A stretch of DNA of 64,000 bases from Fen-999 sp044220545 (lineage in GTDB: Bacteria; Pseudomonadota; Gammaproteobacteria; Burkholderiales; Rhodocyclaceae), in contig JBGAQX010000005.1 in NCBI GenBank assembly GCA_044220545.1, positions 19,533-83,532 of the forward strand, read 5' to 3'. Positions 1 to 10,843 of the stretch are shown here, piece after piece. A program made the translations under genes and the position numbers. The number at the start of each line of letters is the position of its first letter. Position 1 is the first letter of the stretch. The notes under the pieces are model-generated. The model was not told the origin of the DNA and did not search any database. It was given only the letters and a program-made list of their open reading frames with translations.

Positions 1-594
1 GCGCTGCTGACCCTGGCCCTGGCCAAGCGGCACGGAAGGCTCGACGCCGAGCAGGAGGCGACGCATCTGGCGGCCCTGCGCCATCTGCCGGTGGCGGTAC
101 AAAAAGTGCTCGAGCTGGAACCGGCGATCCAGCGGTGGGCCGAGCGCATCGCCGACAAGCACCATGCCCTGTTTCTCGGCCGGGGCCACCACTATCCGAT
201 CGCCCTCGAAGGCGCGTTGAAGCTGAAGGAGATCTCCTACATCCATGCCGAGGCGTATCCGGCCGGCGAATTGAAGCACGGGCCGCTGGCCCTGGTGGAT
301 ATGGATATGCCGGTCATTTCGGTGGCGCCAAACGACGGCCTGCTGGAGAAGCTCAAGTCCAACCTGCAGGAAGTCCGGGCGCGTGGCGGCGAGCTGTACG
401 TCTTTGCCGATGGCGACTCGGCCGTGACCGAATCGGCGGGCGTGCATATCGTGCGCCTGCCCGAACACTATGGCCTGCTCAGCCCCGTCCTCCACGTGGT
501 GCCGCTGCAACTGCTGGCCTACCACACCGCCGTGGCGCGCGGCACGGACGTGGACAAGCCAAGAAACCTGGCCAAGTCGGTGACGGTGGAGTAA
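1..594 (+). CDS. glmS: Glutamine-fructose-6-phosphate aminotransferase (isomerizing), C-terminal part
   Basis: Partial gene, cut by the left window edge; the reading frame is open from base 1. GlmS makes glucosamine-6-phosphate from fructose-6-phosphate and glutamine, the entry step to UDP-GlcNAc for peptidoglycan and surface polysaccharide. What is visible is the second SIS (sugar isomerase) domain, with the stretch LKEISYIHAEAYPAGELKHG that carries the family's Glu and His active-site residues, and the highly conserved C terminus DKPRNLAKSVTVE containing the terminal catalytic Lys. The N-terminal glutaminase domain lies outside the window. Downstream, 715-736 can form a GC hairpin without a T tract, possibly a weak terminator before wecB. 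Confidence 0.96.
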   Translation, partial: ALLTLALAKRHGRLDAEQEATHLAALRHLPVAVQKVLELEPAIQRWAERIADKHHALFLGRGHHYPIALEGALKLKEISYIHAEAYPAGELKHGPLALVDMDMPVISVAPNDGLLEKLKSNLQEVRARGGELYVFADGDSAVTESAGVHIVRLPEHYGLLSPVLHVVPLQLLAYHTAVARGTDVDKPRNLAKSVTVE

Positions 595-807
595 GGCGGC
601 GGCGCGTTGCGGGAACCGCCTTGCCGACGACACCGCGGGCAAGAAAGGGCTTATTGTCCCGGTTTCTCGGAATGGATCGCCCGTCGCACGTGCCGCGGAT
701 CGACCGGACCCGGGCCGGGGCCGAGCTTCGGCCCGGCGCCGGTTCGACCTCCTCCGCCGACGTGGGCGCCATTGTTCATTGACCTCCCATTGGAACCATT
801 GACGCAA

Positions 808-1932
808 ATGATGAATACAACCCAGCCAACGGTCTATCTCGTTGCCGGCGCCCGCCCCAACTTCATGAAGATCGCCCCGATCGTGCGCGCCTTGCGGGCG
901 CACGGCGGGCTGGCCTTCAAGCTCATCCATACCGGCCAGCACTACGACCGGGAGATGAACGAGGTGTTTTTCGAGGAACTGGGTATTCCCCAGCCCGATG
1001 TCTTCATGGGCGCCGGCGGCGGCAGCCACGCGCAGCAGACGGCCAAGATCATGCTGGCCTTCGAGGAACTCTGCCAGGCGGAGCGGCCGAACGCGGTGCT
1101 GGTGGTCGGCGACGTGAATTCGACGCTGGCCTGCTCGATCGTGGCCAAGAAGCTGAACATTCCCGTTGCCCACGTGGAGGCCGGTCTGCGCAGCGGCGAC
1201 ATGACCATGCCGGAGGAGATCAACCGGCTGGTCACCGACAGCATTTCGGACTGGTTCTTCGTCACCGAGCCGAGCGGCGCCGCCCATCTGCGCCGCGAGG
1301 GCAAGCCCGACTCGGCCATCCACCACGTCGGTCATGTGATGGTCGACAACGTGCTCTATCAGGCGGAGAAGCTGGCCGGCGCGGACACGGCCGGTTTCGA
1401 GACCGGCGCCTTCAAGGCCGCGCACAGCGGCGCCGGCAAACGCTATGGCGTGGTCACCCTGCACCGGCCGAGCAACGTGGATAGCGCGGAGATGATGGCC
1501 CGCATTGGCGGCGCGCTGAGGGAGATCGCCGCCGAGCTACCCCTGATCTTTCCGGTGCATCCGCGCACGCGCGCCAACCTGGACAAGTTCGGCGTTGATC
1601 TGGGCCCGAACGTCACCCTGGTCGGCCCACAGGGCTACATGGCCTTTCTCGATCTGTGGAAGGACGCGGCGGTGGTACTGACCGACAGCGGCGGTTTGCA
1701 GGAGGAGACCACCGCGCTGGGCGTCCCCTGCGTGACCATTCGCGAGAACACCGAGCGGCCGATCACCGTCGAGGAGGGTTCCAACGTGCTGGCCGGCACG
1801 GACCCGGCGCGCATCGTCGCCGAGACCCGCAAGGTGTTGCGCGGCGAGGGCAAGCGGGGCCGCCGGCCCCATTTGTGGGACGGCCAGGCGGCAACGCGCA
1901 TCGTGACCATTCTGGCGGGAGCACTGGCGTAG
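808..1932 (+). CDS. wecB: UDP-N-acetylglucosamine 2-epimerase (non-hydrolyzing)
   Basis: A cytoplasmic enzyme of 374 residues that interconverts UDP-GlcNAc and UDP-ManNAc, feeding ManNAc-containing exopolysaccharide, antigen or capsule. The N terminus VYLVAGARPNFMKIAPI, the internal HTGQHYD, HVEAGLRSGD and the late TDSGGLQEETTALG and CVTIRENTERPIT motifs are typical of the family, and the length is normal. The frame is open further upstream, but homology begins right after the ATGATG at 808/811, so I chose 808; the ribosome site is weak. Lying after glmS and before PEP-CTERM genes, it fits a role in making exopolysaccharide to which PEP-CTERM proteins relate in other species (inference). Confidence 0.93.
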   Translation: MMNTTQPTVYLVAGARPNFMKIAPIVRALRAHGGLAFKLIHTGQHYDREMNEVFFEELGIPQPDVFMGAGGGSHAQQTAKIMLAFEELCQAERPNAVLVVGDVNSTLACSIVAKKLNIPVAHVEAGLRSGDMTMPEEINRLVTDSISDWFFVTEPSGAAHLRREGKPDSAIHHVGHVMVDNVLYQAEKLAGADTAGFETGAFKAAHSGAGKRYGVVTLHRPSNVDSAEMMARIGGALREIAAELPLIFPVHPRTRANLDKFGVDLGPNVTLVGPQGYMAFLDLWKDAAVVLTDSGGLQEETTALGVPCVTIRENTERPITVEEGSNVLAGTDPARIVAETRKVLRGEGKRGRRPHLWDGQAATRIVTILAGALA

Positions 1933-2077
1933 GCAGACGGCCGACCGGGACCAAGACCGAATCCGCGGGGTGCGGCGCCACCATTCCGGACACCCGGGAC
2001 TAGTCCGATCGACCCATTTTCGCGGTCGGCATTGTCACGATACCGCTACGGGACGTCGCTTATTGTGTGAGCCCGAT

Positions 2078-2109
2078 GCGATTGCCGAAATGATCGGTTC
2101 GGCAATCGC
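2078..2109. repeat. Perfect 12-bp inverted repeat upstream of a PEP-CTERM gene
   Basis: GCGATTGCCGAA at 2078-2089 and its exact reverse complement at 2098-2109 are separated by 8 bases. It lies about 60 bases before the start at 2171, between wecB and the PEP-CTERM gene. It has no following T tract, so it looks more like an operator or a 5' leader hairpin than a terminator. Function is unknown. Confidence 0.6.
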
Positions 2110-2170
2110 GATGCCGGCGTACCCGCCGGCCGCCGCGCCCGATTCTTCTTGGTTCATCCTGGAGCAAGCC

Positions 2171-2848
2171 ATGAAATTCAATGCCAAACCCCTGCTCGGC
2201 GCCCTTGCCGCGCTGCTGGCGGCGAGCGCCCCCCTGGCGCACGCCGATGTCAAGATCACCGAAGTCGCGCCGTGGAGCAGCGGCAACTCGGCCGTCGGCG
2301 CCGACTGGTTCGAGCTCACCAACACCGGCACCGCCACGGTCGACATCACCGGCTGGAAGGTCGACGACAGCTCCAATGCCTTCGCCTCCGCCGCCGCCTT
2401 GAACGGCATTGCCGCCATCGCCGCGGCGCAGTCCGTCATCTTTGTCGAAGGCGACACTGGCACGGTCACCTCGTTCATCGACACCTGGTTCGGGACCAGC
2501 CCGGCGCCGGCGGTCGGGTACTACAAAGCCAAGGCCGTCGGTCTGAGCACCGGCGGCGATGGCGTCACCGTCTTCAACGCCAGCGGCGCCCCGCAGGCCA
2601 CGGTCAGCTTCGGCGCCTCGGACGGCGCAGCGCCGTACCAGACCTTCGACAACGCCGCCGGCTTGAACAACACGACGATCGCGCAACTGAGCGTGGTCGG
2701 CGTCAACGGCGCCTTCGTGGCCGCCGGTAGCGCCGGAGAGATCGGCTCGCCCGGCGTCATCGCCGCGGTGCCGGAACCGGAGAGCTACGCCATGTTGCTG
2801 GCCGGCCTGGGCCTGATCGGCCTGGTTGCGCGCAAGCGTCGGGCTTGA
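2171..2848 (+). CDS. Lamin-tail-domain PEP-CTERM protein
   Basis: A secreted protein of 225 residues. Residues 1-24 are a Sec signal peptide ending APLAHA. The body from residue 25 (VKITEVAPWSSGNSAVGADW, then FELTNTG) reads as a lamin-tail-like beta-sandwich domain. The C terminus is a PEP-CTERM tail: VPEPESYAMLLAGLGLIGL plus a basic end (RKRRA), the signal processed by exosortase and retained at or through the envelope. The start is set by the signal peptide and by GGAG 7 bases upstream. The next gene begins 20 bases later, also a PEP-CTERM protein, suggesting co-transcription. The ligand or activity of the lamin-tail domain cannot be told. Confidence 0.88.
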   Translation: MKFNAKPLLGALAALLAASAPLAHADVKITEVAPWSSGNSAVGADWFELTNTGTATVDITGWKVDDSSNAFASAAALNGIAAIAAAQSVIFVEGDTGTVTSFIDTWFGTSPAPAVGYYKAKAVGLSTGGDGVTVFNASGAPQATVSFGASDGAAPYQTFDNAAGLNNTTIAQLSVVGVNGAFVAAGSAGEIGSPGVIAAVPEPESYAMLLAGLGLIGLVARKRRA

Positions 2849-2868
2849 GCCGAGGGAACCCGGACATC

Positions 2869-3867
2869 ATGACCATGAAATACTTGGCGCTGGCCCTGGT
2901 GGCCGCAAGCAGCCTCGCCGCGCAGGCGGCGGACTCGATCAACCTGGGCAACTACACCGTCACCGGCAGCTACGCGCTCGATGTGCTGAACGGCACCGGC
3001 GGCGGCATTTCCGGCCTCGAAGCCTCGGCGGTCGCTTACGCGGCGGATCGCGGCACGCTCTTCTTCGTCGGCGACGAGGGCACCGGCGTGGTCGAGATTT
3101 CGCGCACAGGTCAAACGCTCGGCAGCATGAGCTTCGACTGGACCGGCACGGGCAGCACCAAGCACGACACCGAAGGCTTGACCTATCTCGGTGGCGGCGT
3201 GCTGGTGGTGACCGAAGAGCGACTGTACGACGCCTATCGCTTCAACTACGTGGCGGGCGGCACCGCGCGCCTGGCGGACAGCTTCGTCTCGATCAGCAAC
3301 GCCAACGTCGGCAACAACGGCCTGGAGGGCATCAGCTACGATCCGCGCCGCGGCGGCAGCTATGTGACGATCAAGCAGGACCTTCCGCAAGACATCCTTG
3401 TCGGCACCTTGACTTTCGCCGGCGGGGCCGGCGGCACGGCGACGATGACGCAACCGTTCGCCGCCTCATCGCTGGGTCTGACCACGCTGTCGGACGTGCA
3501 AACGCTTTCGCCCGTTGCCGCGCTTGCCGGCACGGCGGCGGCGGACAATTTGCTGGTGTTGAGCCTGGGTTCGAACAAGTTGGTCGAGGTGACCCGCGCC
3601 GGCGAACTCAAGAGCAGTTTCGACCTCGCCGGTGTCGCGCCCGGCAATGCCATCGAAGGCGTGACCGTCGACGACCAGGGTGTGATCTTCCTGGTCGCCG
3701 AGCAGGACGGCAGCCTGGATCCCCACTCGCGGCTGATCGTGATGTCCGCGCCGGTGCCGGAGCCGGAAAGCTACGCCATGATGCTCGCCGGCCTGGGCCT
3801 CCTGGCCGTCGCGGCGCGGCGCAAGCAACGGCGACGGACACCGGCCGCAACCTGGGCGCAAAAATAG
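2869..3867 (+). CDS. SdiA-regulated-like (beta-propeller) PEP-CTERM protein
   Basis: A secreted protein of 332 residues, start chosen at the ATG just before the signal peptide (KYLALALVAASSLAAQA), with GAGGGAA upstream. The body shows repeated segments such as YAADRGTLFFVGDEGTGVVE, KHDTEGLTYLGGGVLVVTEE and NNGLEGISYDPRRGGSYV, a pattern I associate with the SdiA-regulated / phytase-like esterase beta-propeller group. The C-terminal tail VPEPESYAMMLAGLGLLAV followed by Arg/Lys-rich residues is a PEP-CTERM signal; unusually, about 15 further residues follow the basic cluster. It follows the previous PEP-CTERM gene closely. Enzymatic activity is not demonstrable from sequence. Confidence 0.82.
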   Translation: MTMKYLALALVAASSLAAQAADSINLGNYTVTGSYALDVLNGTGGGISGLEASAVAYAADRGTLFFVGDEGTGVVEISRTGQTLGSMSFDWTGTGSTKHDTEGLTYLGGGVLVVTEERLYDAYRFNYVAGGTARLADSFVSISNANVGNNGLEGISYDPRRGGSYVTIKQDLPQDILVGTLTFAGGAGGTATMTQPFAASSLGLTTLSDVQTLSPVAALAGTAAADNLLVLSLGSNKLVEVTRAGELKSSFDLAGVAPGNAIEGVTVDDQGVIFLVAEQDGSLDPHSRLIVMSAPVPEPESYAMMLAGLGLLAVAARRKQRRRTPAATWAQK

Positions 3868-3920
3868 TGCAACCGCATGGCTGGACAATGGCGCCCAGAC
3901 CATCGCCCAGGAGAGACCCG

Positions 3921-4283
3921 ATGTCCCTTACCGACCGCCGCCGACAGCCACGCTTCCCGTTCCATTCCCGCGCCCGACTGCTGCTCGGGCAGCGGGAGAG
4001 CCATGGCACGCTGCTCGACATTTCCTTCGCCGGGGCGCTGTTCTTCCCCGACGGCCATCTCGACGCGTCGCCCCGGACCGAATGCGAGCTGACCATCTAC
4101 CGCCATGGCCGCCCTTCCCTGCTGGCGATCGGCGGCGAGATCGCCCATAGCGCCGACGACCTGTTCGGCATCCGGTTCCGGGCGATCGACGACACGATAG
4201 AAGATGCGTTGCGACGCTTGATCGACATGAACCTCGCCGTGCCCCGCCTGCTCGAACGGGACGTGCCGGCGCTGCTGCGCTAG
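3921..4283 (+). CDS. PilZ-domain protein (c-di-GMP receptor)
   Basis: A single-domain cytoplasmic protein of 120 residues. It has both PilZ ligand signatures: RRQPR at residues 7-11 (RxxxR) and DISFAG at 33-38 (D/NxSxxG), so binding of cyclic di-GMP is likely. The start at 3921 is supported by CAGGAGAG upstream. It follows the PEP-CTERM genes at a 53-base distance and could couple c-di-GMP levels to matrix production (inference). Its stop codon overlaps that of the convergent CYTH gene: both TAG codons use the four bases CTAG at 4280-4283. Confidence 0.9.
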   Translation: MSLTDRRRQPRFPFHSRARLLLGQRESHGTLLDISFAGALFFPDGHLDASPRTECELTIYRHGRPSLLAIGGEIAHSADDLFGIRFRAIDDTIEDALRRLIDMNLAVPRLLERDVPALLR

Positions 4284-4780
4284 TGGGCGGTCGAGGCCAC
4301 CGGGGCCACCGGGGCCACCACTGGCGGAACTTCCCCGGTGATCGACAAGACGCTGTTGGAATAGCGATGGTCGTGGCTGACTTCCGCGCCGAGCCAGTCC
4401 GGCAGCGGCACCACCTGATCTGCTGAGGCGAGTTCGACTTCGGCGATGACCAGTCCCGCGTGCCGGCCGGCGAACACATCCACCTCGAAAACGAAGCCGC
4501 CATGCGGAATCCGATAGCGGGTCTTCTCGATGATGCGCTCGCCGCAGTGACGTTCCAGTAGTTCCCGCGCGTGGTGCATGGGCAGCGGAAACTCGTACTC
4601 GTCCCGTTCGATCTCGACCGTCTTGCCCTTCAGGGTCAGAAAGGCTTCCGCCTCGACGATGCGCACCCGTACCGTCATCGGTTCGTCGGCGATGTAGCCT
4701 TGCACGATACGCGCGCCGACGCGCCCGGCGATGACGCCCAAGTCCTTGACGAAGAATTTGCGTTCGATTTCCTTGGCCAC
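4280..4780 (-). CDS. CYTH-domain protein (class IV adenylate cyclase / triphosphatase fold)
   Basis: 166 residues in the CYTH fold, which hydrolyses triphosphates or makes cAMP in a tunnel lined with charged residues. The opening AKEIERKFFVKD matches the EIERKFLV signature, and RVRIVEAEAFLTLKGK, ERDEYEFPL, EKTRYRIPHGGFVFEVDVF and IAEVELAS supply the expected alternating charged strands. I start at GTG 4780 because ExExK is two residues in; the ribosome site is poor. The last ~12 residues are a Pro/Ala/Val tail made by a short 9-base tandem repeat near 4296-4322. Substrate (polyphosphate, ATP or thiamine triphosphate) is not predictable. Confidence 0.85.
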   Translation of the reverse strand: MAKEIERKFFVKDLGVIAGRVGARIVQGYIADEPMTVRVRIVEAEAFLTLKGKTVEIERDEYEFPLPMHHARELLERHCGERIIEKTRYRIPHGGFVFEVDVFAGRHAGLVIAEVELASADQVVPLPDWLGAEVSHDHRYSNSVLSITGEVPPVVAPVAPVASTAH

Positions 4781-4812
4781 GATGTGTACCCGGTTGCCCC
4801 CGTTGCCCGATC

Positions 4813-5274
4813 CTACTTCGTACGCGGCGAGAAGGTGCCGCTCCAGCCACTGGTGGCGATCCGCAACCGCCTGGCGCCGAGCGGGGTCAGGGTGAATTTG
4901 CCGCCGCCGGCCAAGGCTGAACGAAAGAGCCAACCGGCGGCCGGGCCGAGGCGAATTCCGTCGCCGATCAGCCGGGTCTCGAGATCCACGCCATTCCGGC
5001 AGATCTCGCCCGGGCTGGCGGCCCAGAGACCTTCGTTGGTCTTGACGAACTCCAGCACCAACACGTCGTTGGCTTCGCGAATCGCGACCATCATGGGTTT
5101 GCCATCGTCCATGGTGGTTTCCTGCCAATCGAGGGGAAAGCTGGCATCGGCCAGCAGCGCGCGCAAGCCACCGATGGTGGTGGCGCAGTTTCGCGACTCC
5201 TGCGCCTCGCCAACGCATGGCAACAGCAAGGAAAGGAGTAGCCAATAGTACTTTCGCCGAGCTGCTTGAATCAT
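4813..5274 (-). CDS. Small secreted protein of unknown function
   Basis: 153 residues with a convincing signal peptide (KYYWLLLSLLLPCVGEAQE) and a short beta-rich body with three cysteines in the mature part. I do not recognise the family. It lies 32 bases upstream of the CYTH gene on the same strand and may be co-transcribed with it. The start ATG at 5274 sits next to the signal peptide. The region from 5275 to the PEP-CTERM gene end at 5603 has no convincing gene. Confidence 0.6.
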   Translation of the reverse strand: MIQAARRKYYWLLLSLLLPCVGEAQESRNCATTIGGLRALLADASFPLDWQETTMDDGKPMMVAIREANDVLVLEFVKTNEGLWAASPGEICRNGVDLETRLIGDGIRLGPAAGWLFRSALAGGGKFTLTPLGARRLRIATSGWSGTFSPRTK

Positions 5275-5602
5275 CGATCGCCGGTGGCCGAATGCGGAAC
5301 CGCATTTTAGCGACTTGGGCCGCGCAGGGGGACGCCGTGGCGAGCGAAGGCCGGACGCTCGGGCGGCCCCGCTCGTCGCCCGGGCCCGGGGTGTCGGTGC
5401 TTTTTACGCTGGCCTCGATCGCCTGCACGTCGACTTCGCGAACGCCGTTTGTTGGCGCCGATCGGCGCAAGCCGGCGCGTTACTTGCTCCAGTCAAGCTC
5501 GGCGGTCTACTGCCCGAGCGCTCGATACGACGCCGGCATGGGCCGAAGAAGCGCCAGGACCCCGCCGCGGCGGGGTCCTGGCCCGGGTGGGAGCGGCGTG
5601 TT
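5275..5602. other. Intergenic region (328 bases) with a strong palindrome
   Basis: No convincing coding sequence. It holds the upstream region of the small secreted-protein gene (near 5275) and, at 5553-5582, a perfect 30-base GC palindrome that ends the minus-strand PEP-CTERM gene at 5603. Open frames across it are GC-driven shadows without family features. Confidence 0.6.
5553..5582 (-). terminator. Strong hairpin after a PEP-CTERM gene
   Basis: A perfect 30-base palindrome (arm GCCAGGACCCCGCCG). It begins 20 bases past the stop of the minus-strand PEP-CTERM gene at 5603. On the minus strand it is followed by GCTTCTTC, a short pyrimidine run, so it is a plausible though not classic intrinsic terminator. 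Confidence 0.65.
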
Positions 5603-6121
5603 TCAGGCTTTGCGGCGACGGGCCATCAGGCCGACGATGCCCAGACCGGCCAGGAACATGGCGTAGCTCTCGGGCTCGGGAACGGCGGCGATGGAGAAGG
5701 TGTAGTTGCCGCCGGCCAGGCCGTCGGCGGTGCCGGCGACATCGACGTGGTAGTTGCCGAGGTTGAGGGTCTGGGAAAAGCTGGGAGTGTCGCCGGTCCA
5801 GGTGCCCAGGTTGGCGCTGGTGCTGTCGTAGAGCGACAGCGACAAATTGGAGATATGCAGCAGATGAACGTTGTTCCAGTCGAGGGTAAGGGATACCGCG
5901 GCGCTGGTGGTGTCATTGCCGGCATCGACGACCGAGAAGTTGTAGATGTCGAGGAAGGTTCCGGGAAGGATGGAGGCGTTGTTGATGTACGGGCTGGTGC
6001 TCAGGTTGCCCGCGTTGTAGGTGGTCGCGGCGGCCGGCGTGGCTTGCAGCGCGGCGGCCAGGGTCAGGATGGCGACGGCTTTGCCGATCCAGGCGCCGCT
6101 TGTCGAGGTCGAAGTAGGCAT
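5603..6121 (-). CDS. FxDxF-family PEP-CTERM protein
   Basis: 172 residues, secreted. Signal peptide at residues 1-33 ends in ATPAAA. The mature part contains GTFLDIYNFSV, the FxDxF/Y signature of a small PEP-CTERM family, then a beta-rich body ending GGNYTFSIAAVPEPESYAMF and LAGLGIVGL with an Arg/Lys end: an intact PEP-CTERM sorting tail. It is a close paralogue of the next upstream gene (6359-6883), sharing the SLSLYDS, DGLAGGNYT or NGLAGGNYT and PYINN segments. The start at 6121 is chosen from the signal peptide and GGAG upstream. A 16-base motif shared with another PEP-CTERM promoter lies at 6216-6231. Confidence 0.88.
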   Translation of the reverse strand: MPTSTSTSGAWIGKAVAILTLAAALQATPAAATTYNAGNLSTSPYINNASILPGTFLDIYNFSVVDAGNDTTSAAVSLTLDWNNVHLLHISNLSLSLYDSTSANLGTWTGDTPSFSQTLNLGNYHVDVAGTADGLAGGNYTFSIAAVPEPESYAMFLAGLGIVGLMARRRKA

Positions 6122-6215
6122 GATCTGTTGCTCCAGTGGGTAAACGGGTTGGGGAACCACGCGATGTATCTAAGCACCGCGGGATTTCGCGAACATGAAG
6201 CGGAGCGCGGAATCA

Positions 6216-6231
6216 GATGGCCCGTTCGGCC
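6216..6231 (-). promoter_or_regulatory. Shared 16-base upstream motif, copy 1
   Basis: On the minus strand this reads GGCCGAACGGGCCATC, identical to 12961-12976 upstream of another PEP-CTERM gene. It starts 110 bases before the start codon of the 5603-6121 gene, and exactly 56 bases before a GCTTAG sequence that could be part of a promoter. GGCC repeats flank a 5-base centre. Regulator unknown. Confidence 0.45.
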
Positions 6232-6358
6232 CAGCGGCGAGCAATGGCAAGCGCCCCCGCCGGCGATGGACGGGGGTCTGGCCACGTTGCCCGGACCCCA
6301 CCGCGCTTGCGGCCGGGTTCCGTGGCGGAGCCGGCCGAAGCGACGGCGCGGCGGCGGC

Positions 6359-6883
6359 TTAACGCTGGCGGCGGCGCGCGGCGAAGCCGACCAGACCGAG
6401 ACCCGCCAGCAGCAGGGCATAGCTCTCGGGCTCGGGAACCGCCGCCGCGATGGAGAGCGTGTAGTTGCCGCCGGCCAGGCCGTTCGCAGTGCCGGCCGCG
6501 TCGAGGTGGTAGCTGCCGCCGGGCAGGGTCGCGGCGAAGCTGACCGGGTTGCTCGCCCAGGAACCGAGCAGGGAATTGCTGGCGCTGTCATAGAGCGACA
6601 ACGAGAAATTCTCGATGTTCAGGACATGAAAGTTCATGGTGTCGAGCGTCAGCGACACCGCGGCGCCGTTGAGGTTCTGGCTCGTATCGGCCAGCGAGAA
6701 GTTGTAGACGTCGAGGAACGATCCAACCGGAACGGTGACGTTGTTGATGTAGGGCGCGGCGGTCACGGTGCCGACCGCGTAGTCGGTGGCGATCGCCGGC
6801 GCGGCGTGCAGGCCGGCGACCAAGACGAGCGCGGCCAGCGAACGGCCAATCGCCTTGGAAGCATTGGAAGCTAGGTTGATCAT
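6359..6883 (-). CDS. FxDxF-family PEP-CTERM protein (paralogue)
   Basis: 174 residues, secreted. Signal peptide MINLASNASKAIGRSLAALV onward to AAPAIA; mature protein with GSFLDVYNFSL (FxDxF signature), SLSLYDS, and NGLAGGNYTLSIAA leading into VPEPESYALLLAGLGLVGF and an Arg-rich end. It aligns along its length with the 5603-6121 product, so the two are a tandem duplication. The start at 6883 fits the signal peptide, with CGGAG upstream. A diverged copy of the shared upstream motif (GGCCCGAATGGC on the minus strand) lies at 6986-6997. Function unknown; PEP-CTERM proteins are generally linked to exopolysaccharide and biofilm matrix. Confidence 0.88.
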   Translation of the reverse strand: MINLASNASKAIGRSLAALVLVAGLHAAPAIATDYAVGTVTAAPYINNVTVPVGSFLDVYNFSLADTSQNLNGAAVSLTLDTMNFHVLNIENFSLSLYDSASNSLLGSWASNPVSFAATLPGGSYHLDAAGTANGLAGGNYTLSIAAAVPEPESYALLLAGLGLVGFAARRRQR

Positions 6884-7219
6884 GGTCTGGGCTCCGAAAA
6901 AAAATGTGAGGGATAGCAGAATCCCACACGCATCTTGCGCCGGCATGGTTACGCGGCAATGAACCGGCTGACATACCGGATATGAGCCATTCGGGCCATG
7001 TGGCCCAGCCACGACGATCCACGCCGGTCGTCGAGCCGCCAGAATAATCGATCGGCATACCCGGGAACGCCGCCGCGACGGCGGCGTCGGTAGTCCGAGC
7101 GGGCTAGCCTTGCCTCACATCGGCCGCGACCGTTCCGTCACGTTGCGCACCTAAGCTGCTCCCACCATTCAACGCTTGGACGCCGGCAAACGGTCGGCGT
7201 CACGTCCAGGGAGCCTCCT
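6884..7219. other. Divergent intergenic region (336 bases)
   Basis: Lies between the minus-strand FxDxF gene and the plus-strand nuclease gene, so it must carry both promoters. It holds the diverged GGCC-type motif at 6986-6997 and a 9-bp hairpin (ACGCCGCCG, loop CGA) at 7067-7087. I see no convincing -35/-10 pair and no coding sequence. Confidence 0.55.
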
Positions 7220-10279
<3,060 letters not shown>

Positions 10280-10317
10280 CCGTACCACTCTTCGCCTTTC
10301 TTCCCAGGAGACTCTTC

Positions 10318-10824
10318 ATGCTGAAACTATCCACCGCCCTGGCCGTCGGCCTGGCCTCCCTGTCCCTCAACGCCGTCGCCGTCGATGTGCCCACCGATGG
10401 TTCGTGGACCGAGTTCGACTTCGACACCACCGGCACCGCGTGGTACGACTTCACCTCGTTCGACCATATCTTCAACTTCAATATCGGCCAGAGCGCCGTG
10501 CTCAAAGTCGTTGATCTTGGCCTTGCCGGTGACCGGTTCGAGGTCTTTGCCAATGGCGCCTCGCTCGGCCAGACCAGCGCCGTCCCGGTGAGCGCCGCCG
10601 AGACCTTCGATCCCGCCGCCGCCTGGTCCGACCCCAGCTTCAGCCACGGCGAATGGACCCTGGCCGCCGGCGCCTACACCATCGCCGGCACGGCCACCGC
10701 CTCGCCCTACGACGGCGGCATTGGCGCGCTCTCCGTGACGCCGGTTCCGGAACCCGAAAGCTATGCCCTGATGCTGGCCGGCCTGGGCCTGGTCGGCTTC
10801 GCCGCCCGCCGCCGCCGCGCCTGA
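10318..10824 (+). CDS. FxDxF-like PEP-CTERM protein
   Basis: 168 residues, secreted. Signal peptide MLKLSTALAVGLASLSLNAVA; mature part contains WYDFTSFDHIFNFNI followed by a beta-rich body with two DRFEVFANG-type strands, and the tail VPEPESYALMLAGLGLVGF plus RRRRRA: a PEP-CTERM signal. It lies 38 bases after the nuclease and 19 bases before the nucleotidase, so the three are probably one transcript. The start follows CAGGAG. It is only distantly similar to the two FxDxF paralogues at 5603 and 6359. Confidence 0.86.
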   Translation: MLKLSTALAVGLASLSLNAVAVDVPTDGSWTEFDFDTTGTAWYDFTSFDHIFNFNIGQSAVLKVVDLGLAGDRFEVFANGASLGQTSAVPVSAAETFDPAAAWSDPSFSHGEWTLAAGAYTIAGTATASPYDGGIGALSVTPVPEPESYALMLAGLGLVGFAARRRRA

Positions 10825-10843
10825 CCCTGACCGAGGAGCCACC

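Noticed and set aside
1933..2170. Possible Pho box before the lamin-tail PEP-CTERM gene
   Set aside because: Only a single weak half-site (TTGTCAC) is present; no 11-base direct repeat.
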